A stretch of 64,000 nt of DNA from Chitinophaga ginsengisoli (lineage in GTDB: Bacteria; Bacteroidota; Bacteroidia; Chitinophagales; Chitinophagaceae). How positions within the stretch are numbered: position 1 is the first letter of the stretch; each line of letters begins with the position of its first letter. The position numbers and the translations under genes are program-made. The DNA lies in assembly GCF_003014595.1 (NCBI RefSeq), contig NZ_PYGK01000005.1, positions 248,001 through 312,000 of the forward strand. Reading direction: 5' to 3'. The notes beneath the pieces were generated by a model that saw only the letters and a program-made list of their open reading frames with translations, was not told the origin of the DNA and searched no databases. Positions 1-8,579 of this stretch are shown here, in pieces.

Positions 1-398
1 ACGGCGCTATCCGCGAAGGCACAGAGATCTATGAATTTGTGGAAGAAAGCCTGAATATCTCGCCCGTGGGACTGATACCGCTGGATTCACAGGAGGGATA
101 TTTATTCCTGTGTGATGGCCGCTATCAGGATGTGATAGTGTATGAATACAGATTGAGTATTTTTGAACGCCATGATGAAAAATACCGGGGTATTCACACA
201 CAATACCTCGATACCTATACCAAGGACCTGGTAAATACCTGTGAGCATATTAAAACCAGCCTGATCCGGCAGCGTAAGAAACTGCCTACCCCGGCAGTAT
301 ACCGCATTGATACCAAGCTCGTATTTCCGGTAACCGAGACCTTATTACCCGTTGCCAAACGCTCCCTGGTGAAGTATATTGCCCATAATGCCGCATAG
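1..398 (+). CDS. Conserved protein of unknown function, 5' end outside window
   Basis: The reading frame is open from the left edge (codons begin at base 3) to a TAG at 396-398, so only the C-terminal part, about 131 residues, is visible. It is soluble-looking, with no membrane segment and no metal-binding motif. It is rich in Tyr, Arg and Lys in its second half and ends in a basic stretch that includes 'AKRSLVKYI'. I do not recognise a family. A GTG at base 39 could act as a start, but the upstream codons read as normal coding sequence, so the real start is more likely outside the window. It faces the DUF4230 gene tail to tail. Confidence 0.6.
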   Translation, partial: GAIREGTEIYEFVEESLNISPVGLIPLDSQEGYLFLCDGRYQDVIVYEYRLSIFERHDEKYRGIHTQYLDTYTKDLVNTCEHIKTSLIRQRKKLPTPAVYRIDTKLVFPVTETLLPVAKRSLVKYIAHNAA

Positions 399-433
399 GT
401 ACAGCTAGCATGTATACCTCACAGAAAGTACAG

Positions 434-453
434 TCTGCCGGCATTCCGGCAGA
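434..453 (+). terminator. Possible terminator hairpin after the first gene
   Basis: A perfect 8-bp stem (TCTGCCGG / CCGGCAGA) with a CATT loop lies 35 bases after the stop of the first gene. No clean U-run follows, so a role in termination is only inferred. Confidence 0.35.
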
Positions 454-530
454 TATGTATATCAATGTTTCCGGGAAAGATCCCTATGTGCTATAACACC
501 AGGACCTGCCCCGGAAACCTTTAAAAACGA

Positions 531-1145
531 TTAATTCAGTAATACCGGCGCACTGCTGCCAAAGGTGATCTCCAGCTCATGATCATGAAGGAAAGGCTCA
601 TAGTACTGCCTGATAATCTTGGTGAGTTTCTCTTTTGACTGATTGATATACAGGTTGTTGTTTTCCAGCTGTCCACGGGAAGTCTGGTACAGCTTTTTCT
701 GCACGTCAGTATAGGTTTCATCGTCCTGGAACAGTAGCCAGCCTTTCCTGTTGGAAGTCTCCATCTTGTCCACTTTCAGCTCATAACTGAGCAGTTTCGG
801 TTGTGGCAGGTTGATAGTGATCTTCTTATCTGACACCGTTATCCGGAAATTCTTCTCATCTGCATTGATGCCATATTTGGCCAGGTAAGGGATAGATACC
901 CAGATGGTGTTCTCCAGGAATGCCTTTTTCAGATTGGAGGTCCATTCTCCATCGTCAGTAATATTACTGCGTTTGATCGTAGCATTGCCCTGCACTTCAA
1001 GGCTGGCCAGTTCAGCGATTTCGCGCACGATCTGACTATTAGAGAGAATGCTCTGATTTACACTTTTACTGCCGAATTGTTTGCCCAACCAAAACAGTAA
1101 AACAGCAAGGGATAGAAAAAAAACGAAACGAAAGAATCTTTTCAT
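531..1145 (-). CDS. DUF4230 domain-containing membrane-anchored protein
   Basis: A 204-residue protein that opens with basic residues and one hydrophobic segment (about residues 5-20, 'FVFFLSLAVLLFWLG'). A DUF4230-type extracytoplasmic domain follows, with the family's usual pattern: an N-terminal anchor, a mid-protein beta-rich region and a C-terminal helix with the 'YYEPFLHD' segment. DUF4230 proteins are common and uncharacterised; no enzymatic residues are known. I chose the Met at 1145 because the in-frame extension to 1190 ('MFCYGQWS...') is not hydrophobic and would bury the anchor. It appears to be a single-gene unit. Confidence 0.8.
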   Translation of the reverse strand: MKRFFRFVFFLSLAVLLFWLGKQFGSKSVNQSILSNSQIVREIAELASLEVQGNATIKRSNITDDGEWTSNLKKAFLENTIWVSIPYLAKYGINADEKNFRITVSDKKITINLPQPKLLSYELKVDKMETSNRKGWLLFQDDETYTDVQKKLYQTSRGQLENNNLYINQSKEKLTKIIRQYYEPFLHDHELEITFGSSAPVLLN

Positions 1146-1386
1146 AACAGAAGAGATAGTTGCTGTGGACCATTGCCCATAGCAGAACAAGGTCCATAGT
1201 GATCATGATTTTTATTAGTTAGTAATGTATGCAAAAGTCTACAAACGTTGGGCCATGGCCCGCGACATACAGTTGGTAGATAGTTGTGCTTTTGATTATA
1301 AGTTACAACTCCTATAGTAAATACCCCGACGACTTCAGCGAATATAATATTTATGGCTGACAGTCCATAACTGATCCTTATCATTA

Positions 1387-1905
1387 TCAGTGTCCGTGTA
1401 CCAGGGAGGCGATCAATTCACTGTGTTGTGGGTAAACTGCCTGCAGACTATCTTTCCCTGCAAGTTCAAAGTCAGTGAAATCGAAGCCAGGCGCCACTGT
1501 GCAGCCTACAAGGGCAAATCCACCGGGCACCTCTGTACGCGATGCAAACCAGTGACCTGCTTTGATCACCAGCTGGGGTTGTTCACCTGTTTCGAGGTTG
1601 AGGCCCAGTTTGTGCACAGTCAGCACGCCTTCAGGATCAATGTCATAGATGGCAAGGGAATGGCCATCATAGAAATGCCATACCTCATCAGATGCGATGC
1701 GATGAAATGCGGAGAACTGCCCTTCTTCCAACAGGAAATAGATAGCGGTGGAAGCATTGCGGTTGCCCTTCATGGCCGGTGGCAATGCGGATTGTTGAAA
1801 CTCCCAGGAGGAACGGTAGGTTTCCCGGAAGGAGCCTCCCTCCACATGGGATTGTAAGTTGAGCTGTTCCCGCCAGTAGGCGGCATTGTGTCTGGGTTTA
1901 TGCAT
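1387..1905 (-). CDS. Cupin domain-containing protein (DUF985 family)
   Basis: A 172-residue protein that matches the DUF985/Cupin_5 family along its whole length: 'HVEGGSFRETYRS' near residue 20, 'STAIYFLLEEGQFSAFHRI' around 52-70, 'DEVWHFYDG' and 'VAPGFDFTDFELA' near the C-terminus. The family forms a single cupin barrel with conserved His and Glu residues in the central motif. The substrate is unknown, although some relatives resemble sugar epimerases or isomerases. The start at 1905 gives the normal family N-terminus ('YWREQLNLQ'). The AraC gene lies 120 bases upstream on the same strand, separated by a strong hairpin. Confidence 0.85.
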   Translation of the reverse strand: MHKPRHNAAYWREQLNLQSHVEGGSFRETYRSSWEFQQSALPPAMKGNRNASTAIYFLLEEGQFSAFHRIASDEVWHFYDGHSLAIYDIDPEGVLTVHKLGLNLETGEQPQLVIKAGHWFASRTEVPGGFALVGCTVAPGFDFTDFELAGKDSLQAVYPQHSELIASLVHGH

Positions 1906-1967
1906 GATATGATTGTGTCCTGGTTTATGGATGCTACAAAAGAAAGGAAAATTGATTAAAATGAAAA

Positions 1968-1991
1968 AGCCGTCCCGTGAACGAGGCGGCT
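1968..1991 (-). terminator. Terminator of the AraC-family gene
   Basis: A 10-bp stem with one mismatch and one G-U pair (AGCCGTCCCG / CGAGGCGGCT) and a 4-base loop. On the minus strand it is followed directly by five T residues. It sits 35 bases past the stop of the AraC-family gene, as expected for an intrinsic terminator. Confidence 0.7.
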
Positions 1992-2025
1992 CTCTTATTT
2001 TTCATTCTTTTAGTCAAAAATCATT

Positions 2026-2850
2026 TTACGCTACGGCCACAGGGCGTGCTACCGGCATTTGCGCAATAGCAGTTTCCTGGTTCAGTACCGGTGCTTCTCC
2101 TTTGAAGAAGAGGAAATCCTGTATAAATGAAGCCTGGTCGTAATAATCGTTGTTGGTGATAAATGCCTGCCACTCTTCCACGGTCATCTTCTGCATATGA
2201 CGCATAGCGTCCCTGAAACGGAGCATACGGGCAAATAACTGCGGCGTCAGTCCGATCACTTCCATGAATTTCCTTTCCAGGGTATGACGGGATATCTTAA
2301 ACTTCCTCGTCAGCCTGTCTATATTCGTATAGCCCTGGTTGTCAATGATGTAATCTGCAATTACATCAACCTGTTTCAGGTTGTGTACCTGTGAGCACAT
2401 CATGTTGGTCAATCCGTCATTCAGCACAGCATCCAATTTGGTGATATCTGTAGCGGTAGCAATTTTATTGGCCAGATCCTGCCAGCACTCACGGTCCTGC
2501 TTCAGCAGATCACGGAAGTAGTTGTTGAAGGAAGACATATTCAGACCCGCCAGCCTGTAACAGCCATAGGCGTTCAGCTGGATCACGGTCATTTTTACAG
2601 GACCTTTTACCCTGATCTGATGATGACAGGTAAAATGACCCACAACGGAAGCCTCAGGCAAAGTAAAAGAAGCGTGTTGCGTAGGTTGGAAGATCACTTC
2701 TCCTTCCTGCAGGAATACCATGTAGAGATCTCCCAGGGAGAACAGGTTCTGCGGCAGGTTGATCAATCCACTATTTGAGCTTTGTAAATGATAATACTGC
2801 TTAACATACGGTGCCAGCGAAGTTGCCGGTTGATAGATACGGAAATTCAT
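2026..2850 (-). CDS. AraC-family transcriptional regulator
   Basis: A 274-residue regulator. The N-terminal part (about 1-140, beginning 'MNFRIYQPATSLAPYVKQYYHLQ') resembles the ligand-sensing region common in Bacteroidota AraC proteins. The C-terminal part (about 165-255) is a two-helix-turn-helix AraC DNA-binding domain: 'IADYIIDNQGYTNIDRLTRKF', 'ISRHTLERKFMEVIGLTPQLFARMLRF' and 'QASFIQDFLFFKGEAP'. The last motif corresponds to the usual 'DQSHFIREFKKFTGxSP' signature. It is transcribed away from a 413-base region that should contain its promoter. The target and ligand cannot be told from the sequence. Confidence 0.88.
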   Translation of the reverse strand: MNFRIYQPATSLAPYVKQYYHLQSSNSGLINLPQNLFSLGDLYMVFLQEGEVIFQPTQHASFTLPEASVVGHFTCHHQIRVKGPVKMTVIQLNAYGCYRLAGLNMSSFNNYFRDLLKQDRECWQDLANKIATATDITKLDAVLNDGLTNMMCSQVHNLKQVDVIADYIIDNQGYTNIDRLTRKFKISRHTLERKFMEVIGLTPQLFARMLRFRDAMRHMQKMTVEEWQAFITNNDYYDQASFIQDFLFFKGEAPVLNQETAIAQMPVARPVAVA

Positions 2851-3109
2851 AGGAACATGTATAAGGTTATCAGATATTCAAAACATCCACAAAATCTGAA
2901 TCAGGTCTTCAATTTCTTCTATACAAACTTATAAGATTATAAGTATATAAAAAAATATAATTTGAGTAGCTTGAAAGACAAATGGTTGCAGTAGCTAAAA
3001 TGGAGGAAAGCCTGTTGAGCAGGGACTTCGGAGTGATGCTGACAGGAAATCAGGTGTTCATAGATGGTTACTTAAAGTAGTAGATGTCGCCCGGAATCAG
3101 TAATTGAAA

Positions 3110-3164
3110 AAGCGACGGCACTTAGTTGACTTTAGCGTTTTAAGTCCACTAAGATCCGTCGCTT
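3110..3164 (-). terminator. Long hairpin terminator of the S9 peptidase gene
   Basis: Arms of about 23 bases pair with few mismatches (AAGCGACGG..CTTAG..GACTT against AAGTC..CTAAG..CCGTCGCTT). On the minus strand the hairpin is followed by TTTTTC, which fits an intrinsic terminator about 100 bases after the S9 peptidase stop codon. Confidence 0.65.
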
Positions 3165-3225
3165 CTTCTCTGCTTGTTCTCTCCGTCTTCTCTGCTTATT
3201 CTCTGCTTGTTCTCTCTTTGTTCTG
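3162..3225. repeat. Pyrimidine-rich short direct repeats
   Basis: The + strand carries repeated variants of TTCTCTGCTTGTTCTCT (about 3162-3182, 3187-3205 and 3202-3220). On the minus strand this is a purine-rich GAACAAGCAGAGAA repeat in the 3' untranslated region of the S9 peptidase gene. It shows strand-biased composition and no coding capacity. Confidence 0.55.
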
Positions 3226-3263
3226 TCAGTGAGATCCGGATGTATTATCGAATCAGTTGCATG

Positions 3264-6032
3264 TTACTGACCGTTTCCAATAGTTTCCCAACCCCAGTTC
3301 TTACCTTTTTCCGTTGCAGGTATGCCCTTTTCCATCCACTCCGGAGCAGGGGCATTTTTCAGGAAATGGTCAAAGAACTGCTGTTCGCGGCGCTGAATGT
3401 CCTTACGGTTCTGGCGCTGCACCAGGTTATGGGCCTCATTGTTATAATTCAGCAGCCATACCTGTTTACCCAGGCGACGTAAGCCGGTGAACAGTTCTAT
3501 ACCCTGGTACCAGGGCACTGCCCCATCTGCATCATTGCTCATAATAGCCAGTGGCGTTGTTACCTTAGGCAGGTGGAAAAGAGGGGAGTTTTCTATGTAG
3601 AGCTCGGGTTTTTCCCACAGTGTAGCCCCGATGCGGCTCTGGGAGCGTTCGTACTGGAACTGACGGTTCATACCGCTTTCCCAGCGGATGCCACCATAGG
3701 CGCTGGTCATATTGGCCACCGGTGCGCCTGCCCAGGCAGCTTTAAAAAGCCCGGTGCGGGTGATCAGGTAGGCAACCTGATAGCCACCCCAGCTTTGTCC
3801 CTGGATACCCATATTCAGGCTATCTGCCCATGGATGTGCCGCCAGTGCGCGGGCGCCGCTGACTACATAGTCGTAGGCCCCCTGACCGGGATAACCATTT
3901 TCATAAGTGATATCCGGCGCCAGCACCAGGTAACCCCGGCTCACAAAGAATGGAATATTCAGTCTGGAAGGAGTAGGGGACGGCGGCTGGTAGTTGTACA
4001 GGCCATCTGTCAGCTTCTCGTAGAAATACAGCAATACAGGATACTTTTTCGTGCTGTCAAAATCCTCTGGTTTATACAGGATGCCTTCCGCCGGTTTGCC
4101 ATTGTAGGCTGTCCATTGGAACAGCGTTGCGGTACCCCAGTTGTATTGTTGCTGCTGCGGATTAATATGGCTGATCTGTGTCGCTTTGGCTAGTGAAAGC
4201 CCGGTATATACATCAGGCGATTGTACATAACTCGCTTTGGTAAAAAGGTAATTTCCGGCGTTTTCAGCCCTTACCGGGTCGCCGAAAGTATATGGTCCCA
4301 TGACGATGAGTTCGGGCTTTAAAGGCGCCTTTTTGAACGTACAGGGGGCCGTATAGAAACCGTTCTCTTTGGTAGTTTCGTTGAAGGTTTCCAACAGCAG
4401 TTGCTGACCCGGTTTAAAGAACTGTTCATCCTTTACCACCTTCGTATAACGGAAACGCAATTTCTGCTGACGGCCATCACCTGCTGTGATCATCTGCGGA
4501 GCGATCTTTCCGGCAGGGTCTACCTGCCAGATGTCATAACGGTCGTAAATGTAAACGGCCTTGTCTTCTTCGAGCCATCCTGCCATGCCATAGGGACCGG
4601 GTAAGTCCGGATGATCATCATCTTCTTCAGAAAGGGAAACTGGTATTTTCTCTGTGATATTCCTGGTAATACCAGTAGTGGTTTCAAAGGCAAACCATTG
4701 TTTCTGCTGCAGGTTATACCAGGTAATATAGTGGCCGCCGGGGGATATGCGGGCAACACTGTCCAGGTTTTCCTGCAACAGTTTGCGGTTACCATTTTCC
4801 ACGTTCACCAGGTAAGCAGTTTTCAGGGAATGGCCGGTCCATTGCATAGCCAGACGCTGGCCTCTGTCGGTGTATCCAATTGCATAGGGGCTGTTACCTT
4901 CCCTGGCAAAGGCGATGCTTTCCATATCCATATCTGCCAGTTGCACCACCTGTTTACGGCCGGGATAATATACCGCCTGGTAACTTCTTTTCAGTTCTTT
5001 GTCTGCATTCTTCAGCTGCATGGGTTGCAGGTATTCATCCTGGTAATTCCAGATATCCACCTTCGCCACTTCAAAGTCTACGATATTGGTGTCTTTTGGT
5101 GGTTTGATGGGGGCGGTACCAAAGAACAGTCGCTGTCCGTTCTGGCTAAACCATACCTTACCATCGGGGCTGACGGACCAGTTGGCCGGGAATGAACGGG
5201 TATTCCTATCAGCGGTAACAACGCCGCTATCCTGTCCCGCGTGGTAGTAATACATGGCATAGAACTGCTGTAATGCTTTGGCGCTGTCGCGGGAGCTGCA
5301 CCAGGCGGCCTGTTCACCTGTTTCGTCGAAGACAAACTGTGTGCGGAGGGCTGTCCCACGGCTCAGGGTATCCGCTTTGCGGGCAGCTACATTCCACAGT
5401 AATACTGCAGCCTTTGACAGAGAATCCTTTTTATCGGCCAGTACCTCCGCCAGCAGGCGGTTGCCCGGTTTACTGAAAATGTAGTCCTGTACGTTCCGGA
5501 TCGTATCTGCGGATTTTTTATCAAGATAGTAGATCACCAAATGACCACTCGCGGTGTCTGTCTGTGGTTTTTCCTTCAGATAGGCGACTACGCCGCTGCC
5601 TTTTTCAGGCGTTCTGAAAGATCTTACCGCCGGTACTTTATAGACATCGTTGCTGCCCAGCGTAACAATGCCCAGGGAATCTTTCGGCATGTCTGCAGGC
5701 TTCTTCTTTTTGATCTTCGCCTGCCGCACTACGGCAAAAGGAGCTTTAATGGAGAAGATGGCATAACGGCTGTCTTCCGTGATCACCGGATTGCTGCCAC
5801 GAGGCACTTCCAGCCTTTGTCCATTCTGGTTGTTGTAAATAACGAGGGTGGCATCACCTTCCTGTGGCGTGACGGTATATACGGTCCATTGACCGTTATT
5901 GCTGATGGCTTTACTGCCAATGTTTTGCCAACTGTCATATACTGAATGATCAAGTGGCTTTTTCGCTGGTTGTTGCGCAAAAGTTAGTAAGGAGAGGCCG
6001 GTAAATGCGGCTGCGCACATGATTTGCTTCAT
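3264..6032 (-). CDS. Secreted S9-family prolyl oligopeptidase-like serine peptidase
   Basis: A 922-residue protein with an N-terminal signal peptide ('MKQIMCAAAFTGLSLLTFAQ'), so it is probably periplasmic. Residues about 30-650 form a beta-propeller-like region and about 660-900 the alpha/beta-hydrolase domain. The catalytic triad is visible: Ser747 in 'GQSWGGY', Asp near 836 in 'NDADGAVPW' and His868 in 'NNEAHNL'. This is the standard S9 arrangement, in which the propeller restricts access to peptides. The length matches the Bacteroidota S9 proteins of about 900 residues. It stands alone and ends at a strong hairpin. Its peptide substrate cannot be predicted. Confidence 0.92.
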   Translation of the reverse strand: MKQIMCAAAFTGLSLLTFAQQPAKKPLDHSVYDSWQNIGSKAISNNGQWTVYTVTPQEGDATLVIYNNQNGQRLEVPRGSNPVITEDSRYAIFSIKAPFAVVRQAKIKKKKPADMPKDSLGIVTLGSNDVYKVPAVRSFRTPEKGSGVVAYLKEKPQTDTASGHLVIYYLDKKSADTIRNVQDYIFSKPGNRLLAEVLADKKDSLSKAAVLLWNVAARKADTLSRGTALRTQFVFDETGEQAAWCSSRDSAKALQQFYAMYYYHAGQDSGVVTADRNTRSFPANWSVSPDGKVWFSQNGQRLFFGTAPIKPPKDTNIVDFEVAKVDIWNYQDEYLQPMQLKNADKELKRSYQAVYYPGRKQVVQLADMDMESIAFAREGNSPYAIGYTDRGQRLAMQWTGHSLKTAYLVNVENGNRKLLQENLDSVARISPGGHYITWYNLQQKQWFAFETTTGITRNITEKIPVSLSEEDDDHPDLPGPYGMAGWLEEDKAVYIYDRYDIWQVDPAGKIAPQMITAGDGRQQKLRFRYTKVVKDEQFFKPGQQLLLETFNETTKENGFYTAPCTFKKAPLKPELIVMGPYTFGDPVRAENAGNYLFTKASYVQSPDVYTGLSLAKATQISHINPQQQQYNWGTATLFQWTAYNGKPAEGILYKPEDFDSTKKYPVLLYFYEKLTDGLYNYQPPSPTPSRLNIPFFVSRGYLVLAPDITYENGYPGQGAYDYVVSGARALAAHPWADSLNMGIQGQSWGGYQVAYLITRTGLFKAAWAGAPVANMTSAYGGIRWESGMNRQFQYERSQSRIGATLWEKPELYIENSPLFHLPKVTTPLAIMSNDADGAVPWYQGIELFTGLRRLGKQVWLLNYNNEAHNLVQRQNRKDIQRREQQFFDHFLKNAPAPEWMEKGIPATEKGKNWGWETIGNGQ

Positions 6033-6092
6033 GTGGACTAAAATATAAAAATCGCTATTACTTAGATGGAAATTGCGGATAGACGGTCAAAA

Positions 6093-6974
6093 TCAGGCAT
6101 GAGTTTGCCGCAGCGTACGCGTTACCCTTGTCATCTGCAATACTACTGACAACACAATACAGGCAAGGCCGAGGTAAAATGCGTAGGTCAGTTCCCGGTT
6201 CTCATGAAAGAGGGCGAAGGCCATCACAATACTGTACACCGGCTCCAGGTTGAAAGTAAGGTTCACCGTGAAAGGAGAGATTTTCGTTAGCGCCGTCATG
6301 ATCAGCATATACATGCACACGGTACAGGCCCAGGCCAGCACCAGCAGGTAACTGAGATCTGTAAAAGAAGGCAGGCTTAAAGGCTGGGGGAAGAAATGCA
6401 GGTACAAGGGCATGATCAGCGTAAGTGCCAGCCAGCCTACAGACAGTTCATAGAATGTAATAGTCGGCGTATCGTATTTCGTGATCAGACGCTTGTTGAA
6501 GATGGTGAACAAGGCTGCAAAGAGGGCAGAGATAATGCCCAGTATGATGCCTGTACGATATTGTACGTCGAAATGAAAGATGAGGAAAATACCACAAAGC
6601 GTGATACCGCTCAGCAACAGTTCAACCTTATTCACCTTGTACCGGTTGATCAGCGGATCGAGCGCTGCGGTGAACAGGCTGGTGAGCGCAAAACAGACCA
6701 CACCGATAGAAACGTTCGAATACTTGATACTGGCATAGAAAAACAACCAGTGCAATACCACTACGATGCCTGTGAGGCCGATGGGAACGATCTGTTTAAA
6801 GGAGAGTTTTGTCAGCATCTTTTTCCACCGGAAAAGGATGTACAGTGTAACGATAGTGAAAAGAAGCCTATACCAGACAAGCATTCCTTCGTTGAGCGTG
6901 ATCAGTTTTCCTAATATACCCGTAAAACCCGCCAGAAATACTGACAGGTGTAATTGTAATAGTGCTTTTTTCAT
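6093..6974 (-). CDS. EamA-family (DMT superfamily) permease
   Basis: A 293-residue protein made almost entirely of about ten membrane segments, with the two-fold EamA repeat: a first half ending near 'VQYRTGIILGIISALFAALFTIFNK' and a second ending near 'YAFYLGLACIVLSVVLQM'. The 'NLEPVYSIVMAFALFHE' segment near residue 245 is the typical second-repeat EamA signature. Family members export small metabolites or amino acids; the substrate is not predictable. It lies six bases after the glycosyltransferase gene at 6981-7727, so the two are probably cotranscribed. Confidence 0.88.
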   Translation of the reverse strand: MKKALLQLHLSVFLAGFTGILGKLITLNEGMLVWYRLLFTIVTLYILFRWKKMLTKLSFKQIVPIGLTGIVVVLHWLFFYASIKYSNVSIGVVCFALTSLFTAALDPLINRYKVNKVELLLSGITLCGIFLIFHFDVQYRTGIILGIISALFAALFTIFNKRLITKYDTPTITFYELSVGWLALTLIMPLYLHFFPQPLSLPSFTDLSYLLVLAWACTVCMYMLIMTALTKISPFTVNLTFNLEPVYSIVMAFALFHENRELTYAFYLGLACIVLSVVLQMTRVTRTLRQTHA

Positions 6975-6980
6975 TTCCGC

Positions 6981-7727
6981 TTATTCGCTATTTCTTACGC
7001 GTCTTTCATACTTGCGGAACAGGCTTTCCCATTGAATTTTGAGTACTCCCAGTATCCCTTCTTTAATAATCCCCTTACTCATTTTGGAATATCCTTCTTT
7101 ACGGTCCTTAAAGGTGATCGGTACTTCTTTTATTTTGAAGCCCAGCTTCCAGGCCGTGAATTTCATTTCTATCTGGAAGGCATATCCTACGAAACGGATA
7201 GCATCCAGGTTAATAGCCTCCAGTACCTGCCTTTTGTAACATACAAAGCCGGCAGTGGCATCTTTTACCCTGATCCAGGTAACCAGGCGTACATAGATGG
7301 AGGCGCCATAGGAGAGGATAGCTCTATCCCAGGGCCAGTTTTCCGTTTTTCCACCTTTTACATAGCGGGAACCTACGGATACGTCGCCACCTTCCTTCGC
7401 ACAGGCGTCGTAGAGCCTTACCAGATCGGCAGGGTTGTGGGAAAAGTCAGCATCCATCTCGAAGATGTACCGGTAACCTTTTTCCAGCGCCCATTTGAAA
7501 CCGAAGATGTAGGCCGTACCTAATCCCTGTTTACCACTTCTCTCTACCAGGAACAGTTCGCCGGAATGGGACTGCTGCATATTCCTTACGATATTACCCG
7601 TGCCGTCGGGCGAACCATCGTCCACGATCAGTACATGAAAGTCTTGTTGCAGGGCAAACACCGCGTCAATGACGTTACGGATATTATCCTTCTCATTGTA
7701 CGTGGGAATGATGACGAGCTTTTCCAA
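6981..7727 (-). CDS. Polyprenol monophosphomannose synthase-like GT2 glycosyltransferase
   Basis: A 248-residue GT2 enzyme without membrane segments, matching dolichol/polyprenol-phosphate mannose synthase: 'VIIPTYNEKDNIRNVIDAVF' at the N-terminus, 'VDDGSPDGT' near residue 36 and the 'EMDADFSHNP' metal-binding motif near 90. Later come 'DATAGFVCYKR' and 'FKDRKEGYSKM'. It would transfer a sugar from a nucleotide donor to a polyprenyl phosphate at the cytoplasmic face. The start appears to be TTG at 7727, because no ATG or GTG lies between it and an in-frame stop at 7758-7760, and it gives the normal family N-terminus. Confidence 0.9.
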   Translation of the reverse strand: MEKLVIIPTYNEKDNIRNVIDAVFALQQDFHVLIVDDGSPDGTGNIVRNMQQSHSGELFLVERSGKQGLGTAYIFGFKWALEKGYRYIFEMDADFSHNPADLVRLYDACAKEGGDVSVGSRYVKGGKTENWPWDRAILSYGASIYVRLVTWIRVKDATAGFVCYKRQVLEAINLDAIRFVGYAFQIEMKFTAWKLGFKIKEVPITFKDRKEGYSKMSKGIIKEGILGVLKIQWESLFRKYERRVRNSE

Positions 7728-7796
7728 TCTAGCAAGTGTTGTTTTAGGAGTGCGAAATTAGTGTAATCGCTAAATAATGGAAGGATTTTGTAAATA

Positions 7797-8570
7797 TTAA
7801 ATCTTTTTTAACATCATACTATGGTAAATTTCTGTGAGTTTCTGCTTGGTATTCAGCGGAAAATCAGCTTTCATCATCCAATCATAGTATTGAGGTTCTA
7901 TTTTCAGCACTTCCCTTACAGGTCTTCCTTTATATTTACCAAAATTGAATACTTCCAGGCCATTCTGCATCACCATACGTCTTGCGAAGTCTACGTAGTC
8001 GTCTTCTTTCGTGAATTCTGCCAGCGGTGCTACTTCAGCCTGCAGCTGCTCATAGCGGGACAGCTGTGCTTCCAGTATCTCATAGGTAGCCAGGGCATCT
8101 GCCTCAGCGCTGTGGGCATTCTCCAGGTTTTTATCGCAATAGAACTTATAGGCGGCGCTGAGCGTACGTTTTTCCATCAGGTGGAAGATTTTCTGCACGT
8201 CAATGAATTTGCGGTCTTTCACGTCAAAATCAAGGCCTGTGCGCAGGAATTCTTCTACCAGCAATGGTATATCGAAACGGTTGGAATTATAACCCGCCAG
8301 ATCGCAATTGTCGAGGTACTGGCGCAGTTCATTCGCACATTGTTTGAAAGTCGGACAATCCTTCACATCCTCATCGCTGATACCGTGAATAGCGGTAGAG
8401 GATGCAGGAATAGGCATGCCGGGGTGAATTCTTTTCACCTTGGATTGGGTACTCTTGTCAGGGAATACCTTGATGATAGCAATTTCAATTATACGGTCCG
8501 TAGCCACATTGGTGCCGGTCGTCTCCAGATCAATTACGGCCAGGGGCCTTTTTAGTTGCAAAGTGGGCAT
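7797..8570 (-). CDS. DnaQ-like 3'-5' exonuclease (DEDDh)
   Basis: A 257-residue exonuclease. Exo I is 'AVIDLETTGTN' near residue 11, Exo II is 'LAGYNSNRFDIPLL' near 92 and Exo III is 'AHSAEADALATYEIL' near 152, with His five residues before the last catalytic Asp, so it is the DEDDh type. The C-terminal region (about 185-257) carries 'FGKYKGRPVREV', a small extension frequent in Bacteroidota DnaQ-like proteins. The protein is free-standing and not fused to a polymerase, so a repair or RNA-trimming role is as likely as proofreading. It starts nine bases after the mpl stop, so the two probably share a transcript. Confidence 0.9.
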   Translation of the reverse strand: MPTLQLKRPLAVIDLETTGTNVATDRIIEIAIIKVFPDKSTQSKVKRIHPGMPIPASSTAIHGISDEDVKDCPTFKQCANELRQYLDNCDLAGYNSNRFDIPLLVEEFLRTGLDFDVKDRKFIDVQKIFHLMEKRTLSAAYKFYCDKNLENAHSAEADALATYEILEAQLSRYEQLQAEVAPLAEFTKEDDYVDFARRMVMQNGLEVFNFGKYKGRPVREVLKIEPQYYDWMMKADFPLNTKQKLTEIYHSMMLKKI

Positions 8571-8579
8571 GTCTGATTT

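Larger units (their letters stand above)
2851..3263. other. 413-base gene-free region
   Basis: The left half (2851-2970) is AT-rich and should hold the promoter of the minus-strand AraC gene. The right part carries a long hairpin (3110-3164) and a pyrimidine-rich direct repeat (3162-3225), both downstream of the S9 peptidase. No convincing ORF was found. Confidence 0.6.

Noticed and set aside
1250..1261. 12-bp palindrome GGGCCATGGCCC in the DUF4230 upstream region
   Set aside because: An isolated short palindrome with no second copy or promoter context; likely chance.
1142..1384. Minus-strand open frame of 80 codons in the DUF4230/cupin gap
   Set aside because: It covers promoter-like AT-rich sequence, has no family pattern and overlaps the start of the DUF4230 gene in another frame.
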